35,170 nucleotides of DNA from a virus. The stretch spans positions 1 through 35,170 of IMG/VR virus record IMGVR_UViG_3300037882_001607; one strand, 5' to 3'. The first letter of the stretch is position 1. Every line of letters begins with the position of its first letter. The notes below the pieces were generated by a model, which made no database searches, was not told the DNA's origin, and saw only the letters and a list, made by a program, of their open reading frames with translations. Below are positions 28,126-35,170 of this stretch, one piece after another. The translations under genes and the position numbers were made by a program.

Positions 28126-28500
28126 ATGGCGCACATTGTCAGTCAAGGCGAAGTCAAGCAGTACATGGATTACGCGCTTGGTATCACCTTGCCTGAATTT
28201 ATCGTGCAGGCTGCCATGGACAAGTTTGAAACCGTAGAAACCACATTGGATGATGCGGGCTATTCGGATGCAGACAAAACGCTCATGGCAGCTATGGCAA
28301 TCACCATCATTGCCTGCGCTGGTGCCCCTAGACGTATTCAATCGCAGGGCGCACCCTCTGGAGCTTCGCGCAGCTTCAAAAACATTGACAACGCACTGTC
28401 AGCACTTCGCCGCTCATTATTGGGCCTCGACACGGCAGGCGTTTTGACTGACCTTATCGGGCCTGACCCGGCAATGGCAACCCTGTTCATGGTCGTGTAA
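28126..28500 (+). CDS. head-tail connector (adaptor) candidate
   Basis: 124 residues, mostly helical (YMDYALGITLPEFIVQAAMD, DKTLMAAMAITIIACAGAPR, NIDNALSALRRSLLGLDTAG). Head-tail adaptor proteins binding under the portal are of this size and helical type, and this is their usual place after capsid. It starts directly after the previous stop codon. Confidence 0.6.
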   Translation: MAHIVSQGEVKQYMDYALGITLPEFIVQAAMDKFETVETTLDDAGYSDADKTLMAAMAITIIACAGAPRRIQSQGAPSGASRSFKNIDNALSALRRSLLGLDTAGVLTDLIGPDPAMATLFMVV

Positions 28501-28502
28501 CC

Positions 28503-28841
28503 ATGAGCAGCGCAGCAAGTTGGAGCTACACCAGCAAAGCCACACACTGGAAATTGCTAGGTGTTGATGACTGGTCAGGACAAAAGATGTACGGCCCGCC
28601 AGTCGTGTTTGACTGCGACTACCAGGCTAAATCCACGAGGATGACCGACAGCAACGGCATCGAGTTCACAAGTCGCCAAATCATCTACACCGAGCGCAGC
28701 ACCATCACGCAGGGCGACATGGTTTTGATCGGCCAACACACCACAACCCCGACAACGGCCAAAGCCTTTGAAGTCCGGGCCGTGACCCGTTACGCCGACA
28801 CGTTCCAGCAGCTGGCCGACGATTACGAGGTGGCTACCTAG
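28503..28841 (+). CDS. head-closure/neck protein candidate
   Basis: 112 residues with beta-barrel-like sequence (YGPPVVFDCDYQAKSTRMTD, EFTSRQIIYTERSTITQGDM, AFEVRAVTRYADTFQQLADD). The motif of questions about 'original units' typical for neck stopper proteins is approximate only; position decides. It ends in TAG. Confidence 0.55.
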   Translation: MSSAASWSYTSKATHWKLLGVDDWSGQKMYGPPVVFDCDYQAKSTRMTDSNGIEFTSRQIIYTERSTITQGDMVLIGQHTTTPTTAKAFEVRAVTRYADTFQQLADDYEVAT

Positions 28842-28844
28842 CAT
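28835..28844 (+). repeat. TACCTAGCAT motif (copy 3)
   Basis: Nine of ten bases of TCCCTAGCAT, overlapping the previous stop codon and ending 6 bases before ATG 28851. No ribosome site is present. Confidence 0.45.
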
Positions 28845-28850
28845 GTCACC

Positions 28851-29237
28851 ATGGCTAAACCCCGCATCGTAAACAATTTGCCACAGTTCATAGGCCGCGT
28901 GCAAGTCAACGCCGCCAGGGGCATGACCACGGCTTTGCTGATTGGTGGCGCAGAGACTGCAGCGCTGACTCCGCGTGAAACAAGCACGTTGGTCAACTCG
29001 CAATACCACAACGTTGATGCTGAGGCTGGCCGTATTGTCGGCACGTTTGGCTACACCGCTGAATATGCGCTTGCCGTGCACGAGTCCGTAGGCGTTTACT
29101 ACGGCTGGAACATCCCCAGGCCAAGCGGCAAGGGTGTGTATTGGGGGCCATCCGGCGAACCTGAGTTTATGAAAACCGGCTTTGAAAACGCCCAGCCAAT
29201 GATTCGGGCCACACTTATCGGAGCTATCAAAGTATGA
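28851..29237 (+). CDS. tail-completion protein (HK97 gp10-like)
   Basis: 128 residues. LTPRETSTLVNSQYHNVDAE, GTFGYTAEYALAVHESVGVY and EPEFMKTGFENAQPMIRATL are typical of the HK97 gp10/minor-capsid group (conserved 'Y-A-x-x-VHE' and C-terminal 'F-x-x-A'). These proteins complete the tail end that joins the head. Confidence 0.7.
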   Translation: MAKPRIVNNLPQFIGRVQVNAARGMTTALLIGGAETAALTPRETSTLVNSQYHNVDAEAGRIVGTFGYTAEYALAVHESVGVYYGWNIPRPSGKGVYWGPSGEPEFMKTGFENAQPMIRATLIGAIKV

Positions 29238-29581
29238 GCGCATCTGACGCCCTGCGCGACTACATCACGCCCCTTTTACCTGGTTGGCGCGTCCAGTTCG
29301 GGCGCTGGACTGATGGCACCAAAACAGACCGTTATGCAGTCCTTCGCCCGGTCGGTGGCGGCATGGCTTCGCTGGTGCGCAGGCCCAAGTTCACATTGCT
29401 GCTGATTGGTGCTGAGAATGACGCCGCCTCTGTCCCTAACATGGCTGCAAACGCAATCATAGAGGCCATGCGCAACGACAACGGCAGTCTGGTGGTGATG
29501 AGGGCTGATGAGCCAATCTACCGGGCAGCAGATGACGGCAGGCCCATGTTTGAGTTTGGAATTTCAACCATCACGAATTAG
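29234..29581 (+). CDS. tail terminator protein candidate
   Basis: 115 residues, ATGA overlap. RDYITPLLPGWRVQFGRWTD, RRPKFTLLLIGAENDAASVP, AANAIIEAMRND and PMFEFGISTITN fit the alpha/beta fold of gpU/tail-terminator proteins. It stops tube polymerisation at the length set by the tape measure. Position between gp10-like and tube genes supports it. Confidence 0.65.
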   Translation: MSASDALRDYITPLLPGWRVQFGRWTDGTKTDRYAVLRPVGGGMASLVRRPKFTLLLIGAENDAASVPNMAANAIIEAMRNDNGSLVVMRADEPIYRAADDGRPMFEFGISTITN

Positions 29582-29589
29582 AGGTAATT

Positions 29590-30042
29590 ATGAGCTCATA
29601 TGACGGCAAGACCTGCGCGGTCTCGTTTTCGATTCAGCCAGAAACAACGTCACCCGGCGCTCTGGTCTGGACTTCCCTTGGCATGATGAAAACTAAGTCG
29701 TTGAAAAGCACTTGGGACATGGCCGACAGCACGGCAGACAGCACCCTGAATGCTGGTAAAACTGCGATTGCTACCCGATTGGGCACTTCATTTACTGGCG
29801 ATGGCGTGAGTTACGACGACGCAATCTACAACCAGAAAGTCCTCAAAAATCAGTATTACAACCCTGGTGCAACGACTCAAAACCAGCCGAAAGCGTGGTT
29901 CAAACTGGTGTTTGGTTCTGGTGAAACCTTCATCGGCCCTTACCAGATGACCTCGTGGACAGATGACCAGCCAGAAGCCGACGTAGGCACCTGGAGCATC
30001 GAAGCCACCATCAATGGCCGTGTTGCCTACACCCCCAACTAA
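29590..30042 (+). CDS. major tail tube protein
   Basis: 150 residues with GAGGT before ATG 29590. MKTKSLKSTWDMADSTADST, FKLVFGSGETFIGPYQMTSW and AEADVGTWS-like EADVGTWSIEATINGRVAYT have the character of tail tube proteins (beta-sandwich; 'E-x-T-x-x-x-SG-x-v' ending). It is directly before the tail accessory gene and tape measure. Confidence 0.7.
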   Translation: MSSYDGKTCAVSFSIQPETTSPGALVWTSLGMMKTKSLKSTWDMADSTADSTLNAGKTAIATRLGTSFTGDGVSYDDAIYNQKVLKNQYYNPGATTQNQPKAWFKLVFGSGETFIGPYQMTSWTDDQPEADVGTWSIEATINGRVAYTPN

Positions 30043-30056
30043 AAGGAGCCTAAAAC

Positions 30057-30404
30057 ATGGCCGCTATTGCTTCAATCAACGCTACTGGCGTTCTGGGCTC
30101 GTTCGTCGCTACCGAGTCCACTTTGTCAGCCTCTGACACCATTACCATCGCGCCAGGCAAGCTGCAACTGATGGTTTTGCGTAACGCTACAGCCGGTTCT
30201 TTGACCTTGAACATCGACGGCGACGGCAACACCGTTTTCCCAGTTCAAGGTCTGGGCAATGTCACCGTGTCGGCTGGTCTGAATATCGTTCTGGCTGCAG
30301 GCGCTCAGGTTGCCGTGATTCTGTCGACCATCAGCGCCTACTGTGCGGGCACCGTGACCCTGACGGGCGCGGCATTGGTCAAGATCCAAATCTTCGACAT
30401 CTGA
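30057..30404 (+). CDS. hypothetical small structural protein (beta-rich)
   Basis: 115 residues with AAGGAG before ATG 30057. Repeated hydrophobic strands (LQLMVLRNATAGSLTLNIDG, VTVSAGLNIVLAAGAQVAVI) suggest an Ig-like or beta-sandwich domain. It may decorate the tail tube or head. No family known. Confidence 0.6.
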   Translation: MAAIASINATGVLGSFVATESTLSASDTITIAPGKLQLMVLRNATAGSLTLNIDGDGNTVFPVQGLGNVTVSAGLNIVLAAGAQVAVILSTISAYCAGTVTLTGAALVKIQIFDI

Positions 30405-30949
30405 TGCTCGTTGAATGCGGCTTTGTAAAAGTCACCGCGACCGATGGCACTGAATACAGCTTCACGCCATCGCTTAGCCGCATCGCAACGCTTGGTCATC
30501 CCAAAGAGATAGTTAGCCTTTACGCGGGCCTGCACGGGCCACGCGCTGCGCAGGATGCCACCTATGTGCTGGCCTGCTTGTGCGACCAGGCAGACCCCTT
30601 GCCGCTTGTAGGTTGGTTTGATGATGAGGGCCAGCATGACGGCCTGATGCCAGACGGCGAAAAGGTCATCATGGCCCGTCACCTGATGCTTCATGGCATT
30701 GTCGGCAAGGCAAAGCCCAGCAAGGGCAAGGGCGGCAAGTTCTCAGAAGAGTTCGACGCATCCGAGTTCATCGCAGCCGCCTGCGTTCACTTGGGCCTGA
30801 CCCGCGAAGATGCCGAAAACATCAGCATGACCGAGTTTCACAAGATGTTTGAGATGAAGTTCCCGGAGCTGAAAGAAAAAGAAATCCCGTCGCGTGATGC
30901 TTACAAGGCGTTCATGGCCAAGATCGACGCAATGCAGAAGAAGGATTGA
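30404..30949 (+). CDS. tail assembly chaperone-position protein (DUF6246-like)
   Basis: 181 residues, 1-base overlap (TGATG). VECGFVKVTATDGTEYSFTP, SRIATLGHPKEIVSLYAGLH and ISMTEFHKMFEMKFPELKEK recall a phage family regularly found before the tape measure, where tail assembly chaperones are encoded. I looked for a slippery heptamer near the end and found no convincing one, so no frameshift product is proposed. Confidence 0.6.
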   Translation: MLVECGFVKVTATDGTEYSFTPSLSRIATLGHPKEIVSLYAGLHGPRAAQDATYVLACLCDQADPLPLVGWFDDEGQHDGLMPDGEKVIMARHLMLHGIVGKAKPSKGKGGKFSEEFDASEFIAAACVHLGLTREDAENISMTEFHKMFEMKFPELKEKEIPSRDAYKAFMAKIDAMQKKD

Positions 30950-30951
30950 AT

Positions 30952-33480
30952 ATGGTTGCCGGAACACGCGTAGGGGGGCTGTATTACGATGTCACGCTTG
31001 ACACGCAGGGGATGATTGATGGAACCCGCGTTGTTGACCGTGAACTGGACAAGATAAAGCCCAAATTCAACGCCTTGGCTATTGCCGTGGCTGTTCTCGC
31101 TGCATCGCTTGCCGCATTGAAGATGGCAAAAGCAGCCGATGACATGAGGCTCATGGGGGCGCGTGTTGAAGTCGCAGCCGGAAGCATTGAATCTGCCTCA
31201 CTCGCTATGTCGCGGCTTGAGGCCATCAGCCGTACCACACAAACAGCCGTCGCCGGGAATGTGGAGGTTTTCACCCGCCTGAACCAGTCCATGATTCAGA
31301 TGGGCGGGACGCAAAACGACACCTTGAACATGGTGGAATTGCTGGCAAAAGCCATCAAGGTATCGGGCGCATCAGCAGTGGAAGCAAAAGCCGCCATGCT
31401 GCAGTTCGGCCAGGCGATGGGGTCGGGCAAGCTCCAGGGAGATGAACTGCGTTCGATGATGGAAACCGCGCCTTACCTGATGCGCAAAATGGCTGAGGGT
31501 ATTGGCGTTCCAGTCGGCGCACTCAAAAAGCTGGGTGAAGAAGGCAAGCTGACGGCTGATGTAGTCGCCAACGCCCTGACTAAAGCCGCCGCCCAGATTG
31601 ATGAGGACTTCAAGAAGTTCCCTCAAACCATTGAGTCATCCATGGACGGCGCTCTGGATGCCGCATCACGGGCCAATGCAAAGTTTGACGAACTATCAGG
31701 CACCAGCGTTGCCCTGACTGGCGTAACCAAAGGGCTTGGTGAAACGCTCGACAAGCTGGCGGAGCAGTTCGGAGCCGCCAACACCGAAGCCGGGACGCTT
31801 GGCCGCAACGACAAAATCAAAACATGGGCAGATGGAACCCGTCTTGCGCTTTCATACCTAGCCGACGGCGCGGATATTCTTTGGCAAACCATCAGCGTTC
31901 TGGGGCGGAATGTTGCCTATGTGTTCACAGGCATCGGGAATGAAATAGGGGCGATTGGTGCCCAGGCTATGGCTGTTGCTCGGGGTGATTTTGCAGGGGC
32001 TGCAGCAATTGGTGATGCTGTCCGGGCTGACGCAGAAAGAAGGCGCAAGGAACTGGACGCAGCAGACAGTGCCTCACTGTCAAAGTCCCGATTGGCTGGT
32101 CAGCAGATGCGTGATGCTTGGGAGGCTGGCGCTGGTGGTGGTCGTGGTTCTGTAAACCCATCATCTGCGGCCAGCACATTGAAAAGCGGCAAGACTGATG
32201 ACGGCGCAGCAAAAAAGGCTGCATCAAAAGCAATGAGCGCTCAGGTTTACCTTGACGGCTTGGTTATCGCCAATAAATCCGGGCTGGACAGAATCGACGC
32301 TGAAGAAAAAAAGGCGCTCGACGAAAACAAAAAAAGGATGATCGAAGACGCCGCCAACGCTTCAATCTACGAAAAAGCCAAGTTTGAAATCAAGGCCAAG
32401 TACGCAAACGAACGGCTGATGCTGGAGAAAAAGACGGCAGAAGACCTGGCGGCGGTTGAAGACCGGAACGAAGCGGCCAGGGCTGAGGCTCGAATCCTGC
32501 TGACTGAAAACGCAGAGATGCGGATTTTGTTCATAAGGGATGAGGCCATGCGCCAGGCTGAAGCCGCCTACAAACGCGGCCGGGCCACCTTTGAGGAAGC
32601 AGAGACAGCCAAGACGCAGGCCATTCAAAGAGCGATTGACGACGAAAAGGCGCTCAGGCTCAGCCGTCAGGATTACGCAATCGGGACGCTCGGAATAACT
32701 GCGGACAACGGCGACCCAGCAGCAAAGGAAAAGCTGCTAATTGCCCAGGCTGCACGCGAACAGGCCGCAAACCTTTTGCTGCAAGAAACTGACCTAGCCA
32801 ATGCGCAGATTTACGCTGATCGCAAAGTTGCGATTGAGCAAAAGCTGCAAGACGACATCAAAGCCGTCCGGGAATCTGCAAATCAAGCCGCAATGACCAG
32901 CCAGGCGGAAATATTCGGCTCATTGCTCAGCATCACCAAGAACGCAGCCGGGGAGCAATCCGGCCTCTACAAAGTGATGTTTGCGGCGCAAAAGGCTTTC
33001 AGCATTGCTCAGGCCATCGTCGCCATTCAAACAGGCATTGCCAACGCAGCGGCTATGCCGTGGCCTTTGAATCTGGGGGCTATGGCCAGCGTAGCAGCAG
33101 CCACCGCCAGCATCGTTTCAACCATAGCAGGCACCAACATCAGCGGCGGTCGGCAATACGGCGGTGTCGCCAACAGCGGCAATATGTACCGGGTCAACGA
33201 AAAGGGCGCGCCTGAAATGTTCACAGCGGCGAATGGCAAGCAATTCATTGTTCCCACTCAATCGGGCCGTGTGACGGCTGCTGACCAAATCGGCGGCGGG
33301 ACGGCTGTAAGCATTGTTGTCAACAACACAGCATCAGGCGTGAGCGTCACCCCGAACTACGACGAACAAAGCCGCACTGTGACCATCGCAGTCAACGAAG
33401 TGGCGCAGCAAATCAGGGAAAACAGCGGCCCGGTGTGGTCGGCCATGCGCAGCGCTTCAAACGTTCAACCACGGGTTTAA
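30952..33480 (+). CDS. tape measure protein
   Basis: 842 residues from ATG 30952 with AAGGA six bases upstream (TTG 30946 is a less likely start). The N-terminal part has the tape-measure domain (QMGGTQNDTLNMVELLAKAI, AMLQFGQAMGSGKLQGDELR, SMMETAPYLMRKMAEGIGVP). The middle is long and helical with many Ala/Glu/Lys. A hydrophobic segment at about 685-735 (AFSIAQAIVAIQTGIANAAA) precedes the beta-rich C-terminus. By the common rule that tail length scales with this protein, the tail would be on the order of 120 nm. Confidence 0.85.
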   Translation: MVAGTRVGGLYYDVTLDTQGMIDGTRVVDRELDKIKPKFNALAIAVAVLAASLAALKMAKAADDMRLMGARVEVAAGSIESASLAMSRLEAISRTTQTAVAGNVEVFTRLNQSMIQMGGTQNDTLNMVELLAKAIKVSGASAVEAKAAMLQFGQAMGSGKLQGDELRSMMETAPYLMRKMAEGIGVPVGALKKLGEEGKLTADVVANALTKAAAQIDEDFKKFPQTIESSMDGALDAASRANAKFDELSGTSVALTGVTKGLGETLDKLAEQFGAANTEAGTLGRNDKIKTWADGTRLALSYLADGADILWQTISVLGRNVAYVFTGIGNEIGAIGAQAMAVARGDFAGAAAIGDAVRADAERRRKELDAADSASLSKSRLAGQQMRDAWEAGAGGGRGSVNPSSAASTLKSGKTDDGAAKKAASKAMSAQVYLDGLVIANKSGLDRIDAEEKKALDENKKRMIEDAANASIYEKAKFEIKAKYANERLMLEKKTAEDLAAVEDRNEAARAEARILLTENAEMRILFIRDEAMRQAEAAYKRGRATFEEAETAKTQAIQRAIDDEKALRLSRQDYAIGTLGITADNGDPAAKEKLLIAQAAREQAANLLLQETDLANAQIYADRKVAIEQKLQDDIKAVRESANQAAMTSQAEIFGSLLSITKNAAGEQSGLYKVMFAAQKAFSIAQAIVAIQTGIANAAAMPWPLNLGAMASVAAATASIVSTIAGTNISGGRQYGGVANSGNMYRVNEKGAPEMFTAANGKQFIVPTQSGRVTAADQIGGGTAVSIVVNNTASGVSVTPNYDEQSRTVTIAVNEVAQQIRENSGPVWSAMRSASNVQPRV

Positions 33481-33481
33481 C

Positions 33482-33491
33482 TCCCTACCAT
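33482..33491 (+). repeat. TCCCTACCAT motif (copy 4)
   Basis: Nine of ten bases of TCCCTAGCAT, directly after the tape measure stop and ending 7 bases before ATG 33499. No ribosome site. Confidence 0.45.
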
Positions 33492-33498
33492 CCACCCT

Positions 33499-33966
33499 AT
33501 GGCTGAACCCTACCCACTAGCGCTAACGACAATCTCAAGCGCATCCAAAAGTCGCAGCCAGCCCGCAGCGTTTACGATGGCTGAGCCGCGCCGGGGGTAT
33601 GGTTACGCACAGGCCATAGGCACCGATACGCCGGTGTTTTGGGATGTGGTTTTCAAGTTCACCCGTGCCGAGGCCATCCGCTTTCAAATCTGGTTCGTCA
33701 GGGTCATCAATCGCGGCATTGATGAATTCACGCTGCCCATCAAAACAGAGTTTGGGACGATCACCCACACCTGCCGATTCCTGCCCGATGGTCTGGGTGA
33801 TTCGCAAGAAAACGGCCAGATGTGGAGCTACAGCGCAAAAATCATGGCCCGTGCGCAGATCATCCCGACTGGTTTCATTGACGCGGAGGACTTCATTCTG
33901 GAGCTTGAAGACTGGTCGGCATGGGCTGAGCTGCTGGATATGTCCATTGCGGTGCTGCCGTCATGA
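33499..33966 (+). CDS. minor tail protein
   Basis: 155 residues. PVFWDVVFKFTRAEAIRFQI, FTLPIKTEFGTITHTCRFLP and WSYSAKIMARAQIIPTG look like the distal-tail or minor tail type protein found between tape measure and DUF1833 proteins in siphophages. It has no ribosome site but the TCCCTACCAT motif. Confidence 0.65.
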   Translation: MAEPYPLALTTISSASKSRSQPAAFTMAEPRRGYGYAQAIGTDTPVFWDVVFKFTRAEAIRFQIWFVRVINRGIDEFTLPIKTEFGTITHTCRFLPDGLGDSQENGQMWSYSAKIMARAQIIPTGFIDAEDFILELEDWSAWAELLDMSIAVLPS

Positions 33967-34439
33967 CACCAAATGAATTTTGGGCCGCAAAAAGCCCGCT
34001 GCCGGAATATCACGCCATCACGTTTGACCACCCGGCATTCGATGCCCCGATTCGGCTGGTGGCCAACAAATTTGCAGCGGTCACGCTTGACGGCAACAGC
34101 TACACCCCGGCCCCCATGAGCATCAAGCCACCAGACCAGACGGGCGGCACCCAGGCAAAGTTAAGCATGACGTTTCCACGTGTGGTTGTCGGGAGGCAGT
34201 TCAAGCAGCAAATCAAACTCGTCGCAGGGTCACGGGAACCCATCACTGTTCTTTATGCCGTCTACCTTGACGACCTTAACAACCCGGCATTGTCGTGGAG
34301 CCTGTACGTGTCAGATGCCGGCGGCGTGACGTTTAGCCCGGATGCTGTGCAGGTCACGGCCACGGATGACAACCCGCTGAGGCGCAGGGCCGGGGTGATT
34401 TATGAACCGAGCGTGTTTACCGGACTGGAGAGCATCTAG
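33963..34439 (+). CDS. DUF1833 family tail protein
   Basis: 158 residues, ATGA overlap. YHAITFDHPAFDAPIRLVAN, PPDQTGGTQAKLSMTFPRV and PLRRRAGVIYEPSVFTGLES are the usual beginning and end of DUF1833 proteins, a minor tail-tip part encoded before an NlpC/P60 gene. It ends in TAG. Confidence 0.75.
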   Translation: MTPNEFWAAKSPLPEYHAITFDHPAFDAPIRLVANKFAAVTLDGNSYTPAPMSIKPPDQTGGTQAKLSMTFPRVVVGRQFKQQIKLVAGSREPITVLYAVYLDDLNNPALSWSLYVSDAGGVTFSPDAVQVTATDDNPLRRRAGVIYEPSVFTGLESI

Positions 34440-34442
34440 CCA

Positions 34443-34452
34443 TCCCTAGCAT
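34443..34452 (+). repeat. TCCCTAGCAT motif (copy 5)
   Basis: Exact copy, 6 bases before ATG 34459; the bases between (AGCGGC) resemble those at cro and 4523. No ribosome site. Confidence 0.5.
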
Positions 34453-34458
34453 AGCGGC

Positions 34459-34845
34459 ATGACGCAAACAGAATTCATCAATCGCGCCGTGGGGCTACCG
34501 TGGGTCAGGTGGCGCAGCGATTGGGCTGCGTGTGATTGTTTTGGATTGATCGTCCTCTATTTCCGCGAAGTTCTTGGCATTGACCTAGGACAAGTCCCAC
34601 AAACAGACATTGCAAGCGGCTTTGCGTCCATGCCCGGTTGGTCAGAGTGCGGCCCTGATGCTGGTGCCACATGCTTTATGGCGTGGAGCGATGGCGCGCC
34701 CACTCATTGCGGCATTCTGCTTTCACCCAGCCAGGTTTTGCACAGCGAAGGCGACCGGAAAAACGGCGGCAGTGTCCGTGTCTCCCGCATTTCAGCCATG
34801 ACTCGCATTTACGGCGACCTACATTTTTACAAGTACACATGCTGA
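34459..34845 (+). CDS. NlpC/P60 family tail-tip peptidase
   Basis: 128 residues. AACDCFGLIVLYFREVLG has the catalytic Cys27, THCGILL the His83, and QVLHSEG follows with His95. This is the NlpC/P60 layout; phage members cut peptidoglycan during entry or serve in tail-tip assembly, as lambda gpK. It lies between the DUF1833 gene and the hub gene. Confidence 0.8.
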   Translation: MTQTEFINRAVGLPWVRWRSDWAACDCFGLIVLYFREVLGIDLGQVPQTDIASGFASMPGWSECGPDAGATCFMAWSDGAPTHCGILLSPSQVLHSEGDRKNGGSVRVSRISAMTRIYGDLHFYKYTC

Positions 34846-35170
34846 AAATACTCAACGACCCGGCAGGAATCACGGGCGGGCAAGTCTATGACCTCGACTA
34901 CAGCCTGACGATTCAGCAAAACATTGAAAAGCATTTGGCTTCAGGTGCCGATTGCGAGCTGTACATAAACGATGTTCTGGTTGACCCGCTGACCGACACA
35001 CGAATGGCGCAACGTCCTACAGCGCTTGACTTTATAGAGGTCAAACGCAGGCCGCAGGGGTTTGATCCTATTAGCCTGTGGGTTATTGCGGCGGTTGCTA
35101 TTGGTGCAGCCGTAGTGACTTATGCTCTGATGCCAAAAATCAATTTGGACTCAGGCGCATCGGCAGGCAA
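34839..35170 (+). CDS. central tail hub/host-specificity protein (J-like), N-terminal part
   Basis: 110 codons visible, open at the right edge. ATG 34839 overlaps the previous gene by 7 bases. The sequence begins LKILNDPAGITGGQVYDLDY, then a beta-rich part, then a hydrophobic helix (SLWVIAAVAIGAAVVTYALM). Such a hydrophobic N-terminal segment is common in J-like hub proteins of this type. The assignment is from position and this segment; the diagnostic C-terminal parts lie outside. Confidence 0.6.
   Translation, partial: MLKILNDPAGITGGQVYDLDYSLTIQQNIEKHLASGADCELYINDVLVDPLTDTRMAQRPTALDFIEVKRRPQGFDPISLWVIAAVAIGAAVVTYALMPKINLDSGASAG

Noticed and set aside
30404-30960. Programmed frameshift between chaperone-position gene and tape measure
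   Set aside because: No good slippery heptamer is present; the runs of A near 30868-30885 are not in the right phase, and the tape measure has its own ribosome site.
1-35170. CRISPR arrays, insertion sequences, transposases, integrase and tRNA genes
   Set aside because: No regularly spaced repeats, transposase motifs, tyrosine/serine recombinase motifs or tRNA-like cloverleaf with T-loop consensus were found by eye; the GGTTCC at 21834 belongs to a hairpin, not a tRNA arm.

Overview
The window is a contiguous piece of a tailed-phage (or prophage) genome. Nearly every base is coding, genes are small and mostly joined by 4-base ATGA overlaps, and the right part holds a complete head-to-tail morphogenesis module with a long tape measure, tail terminator and tail tube but no sheath, so the virion is a siphovirus. 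Codon use, moderate-to-high GC and the kinds of small conserved hypothetical proteins suggest a betaproteobacterial host (Burkholderiales, perhaps Comamonadaceae); that is inference. No integrase, cI-type repressor or lysis gene is visible, so lifestyle cannot be settled here.

Left arm (1-10125, minus strand, two leftward operons). The distal operon (1-4438) carries small proteins of mostly unknown function, including two Lar-type restriction-alleviation zinc ribbons and a winged-helix-like protein at its head. The proximal operon (4723-10125) carries a YqaJ/lambda-type exonuclease, a candidate single-strand annealing partner, an Api92-like gene broken by an in-frame amber codon, a gp17-like superinfection-exclusion candidate and two small membrane proteins. 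A small rightward gene (4523-4699) lies between them.

Control region (10126-10583). Divergent promoters with perfect TTGACA -35 boxes fire left into the recombination operon and right into a P22-type Cro. The Cro start codon sits at the expected transcription start, suggesting a leaderless mRNA.

Right early region (10584-18755, plus strand). Cro is followed by small Zn-binding proteins, two beta-class DNA methyltransferases, a lambda O/DnaD-like initiator, a DnaC-type helicase loader, an HNH-like protein, a DUF1064 nuclease-like protein, a Ref-like HNH protein and a NinB-like protein. Late region (18900-35170): a basic protein of unknown role, terminase small and large subunits, a 442-base non-coding stretch with strong RNA structure, portal, head morphogenesis protein, DUF2213 protease/scaffold, a decoration-type protein, capsid, neck, tail terminator, tube, tape measure, tail-tip proteins, an NlpC/P60 peptidase and the start of a J-like hub.

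Most striking feature. Two minus-strand cassettes interrupt the plus-strand genes (17835-18273 and 24189-24989). Each has one or more tiny unrecognised ORFs with a small helix-turn-helix regulator gene downstream (XRE-type in the first, KorA/TrfB-type in the second). Their first proteins are unrelated, yet about 110 bp of promoter DNA is shared, including a 23-bp block (20/23 identical) and a 22-bp block (19/22 identical). This is the architecture of anti-CRISPR/Aca loci, and I propose both as candidate anti-defence cassettes on one recycled promoter. With two methyltransferases, two Lar-like proteins and the gp17 candidate, much of the accessory content looks devoted to surviving or controlling host and phage competition.
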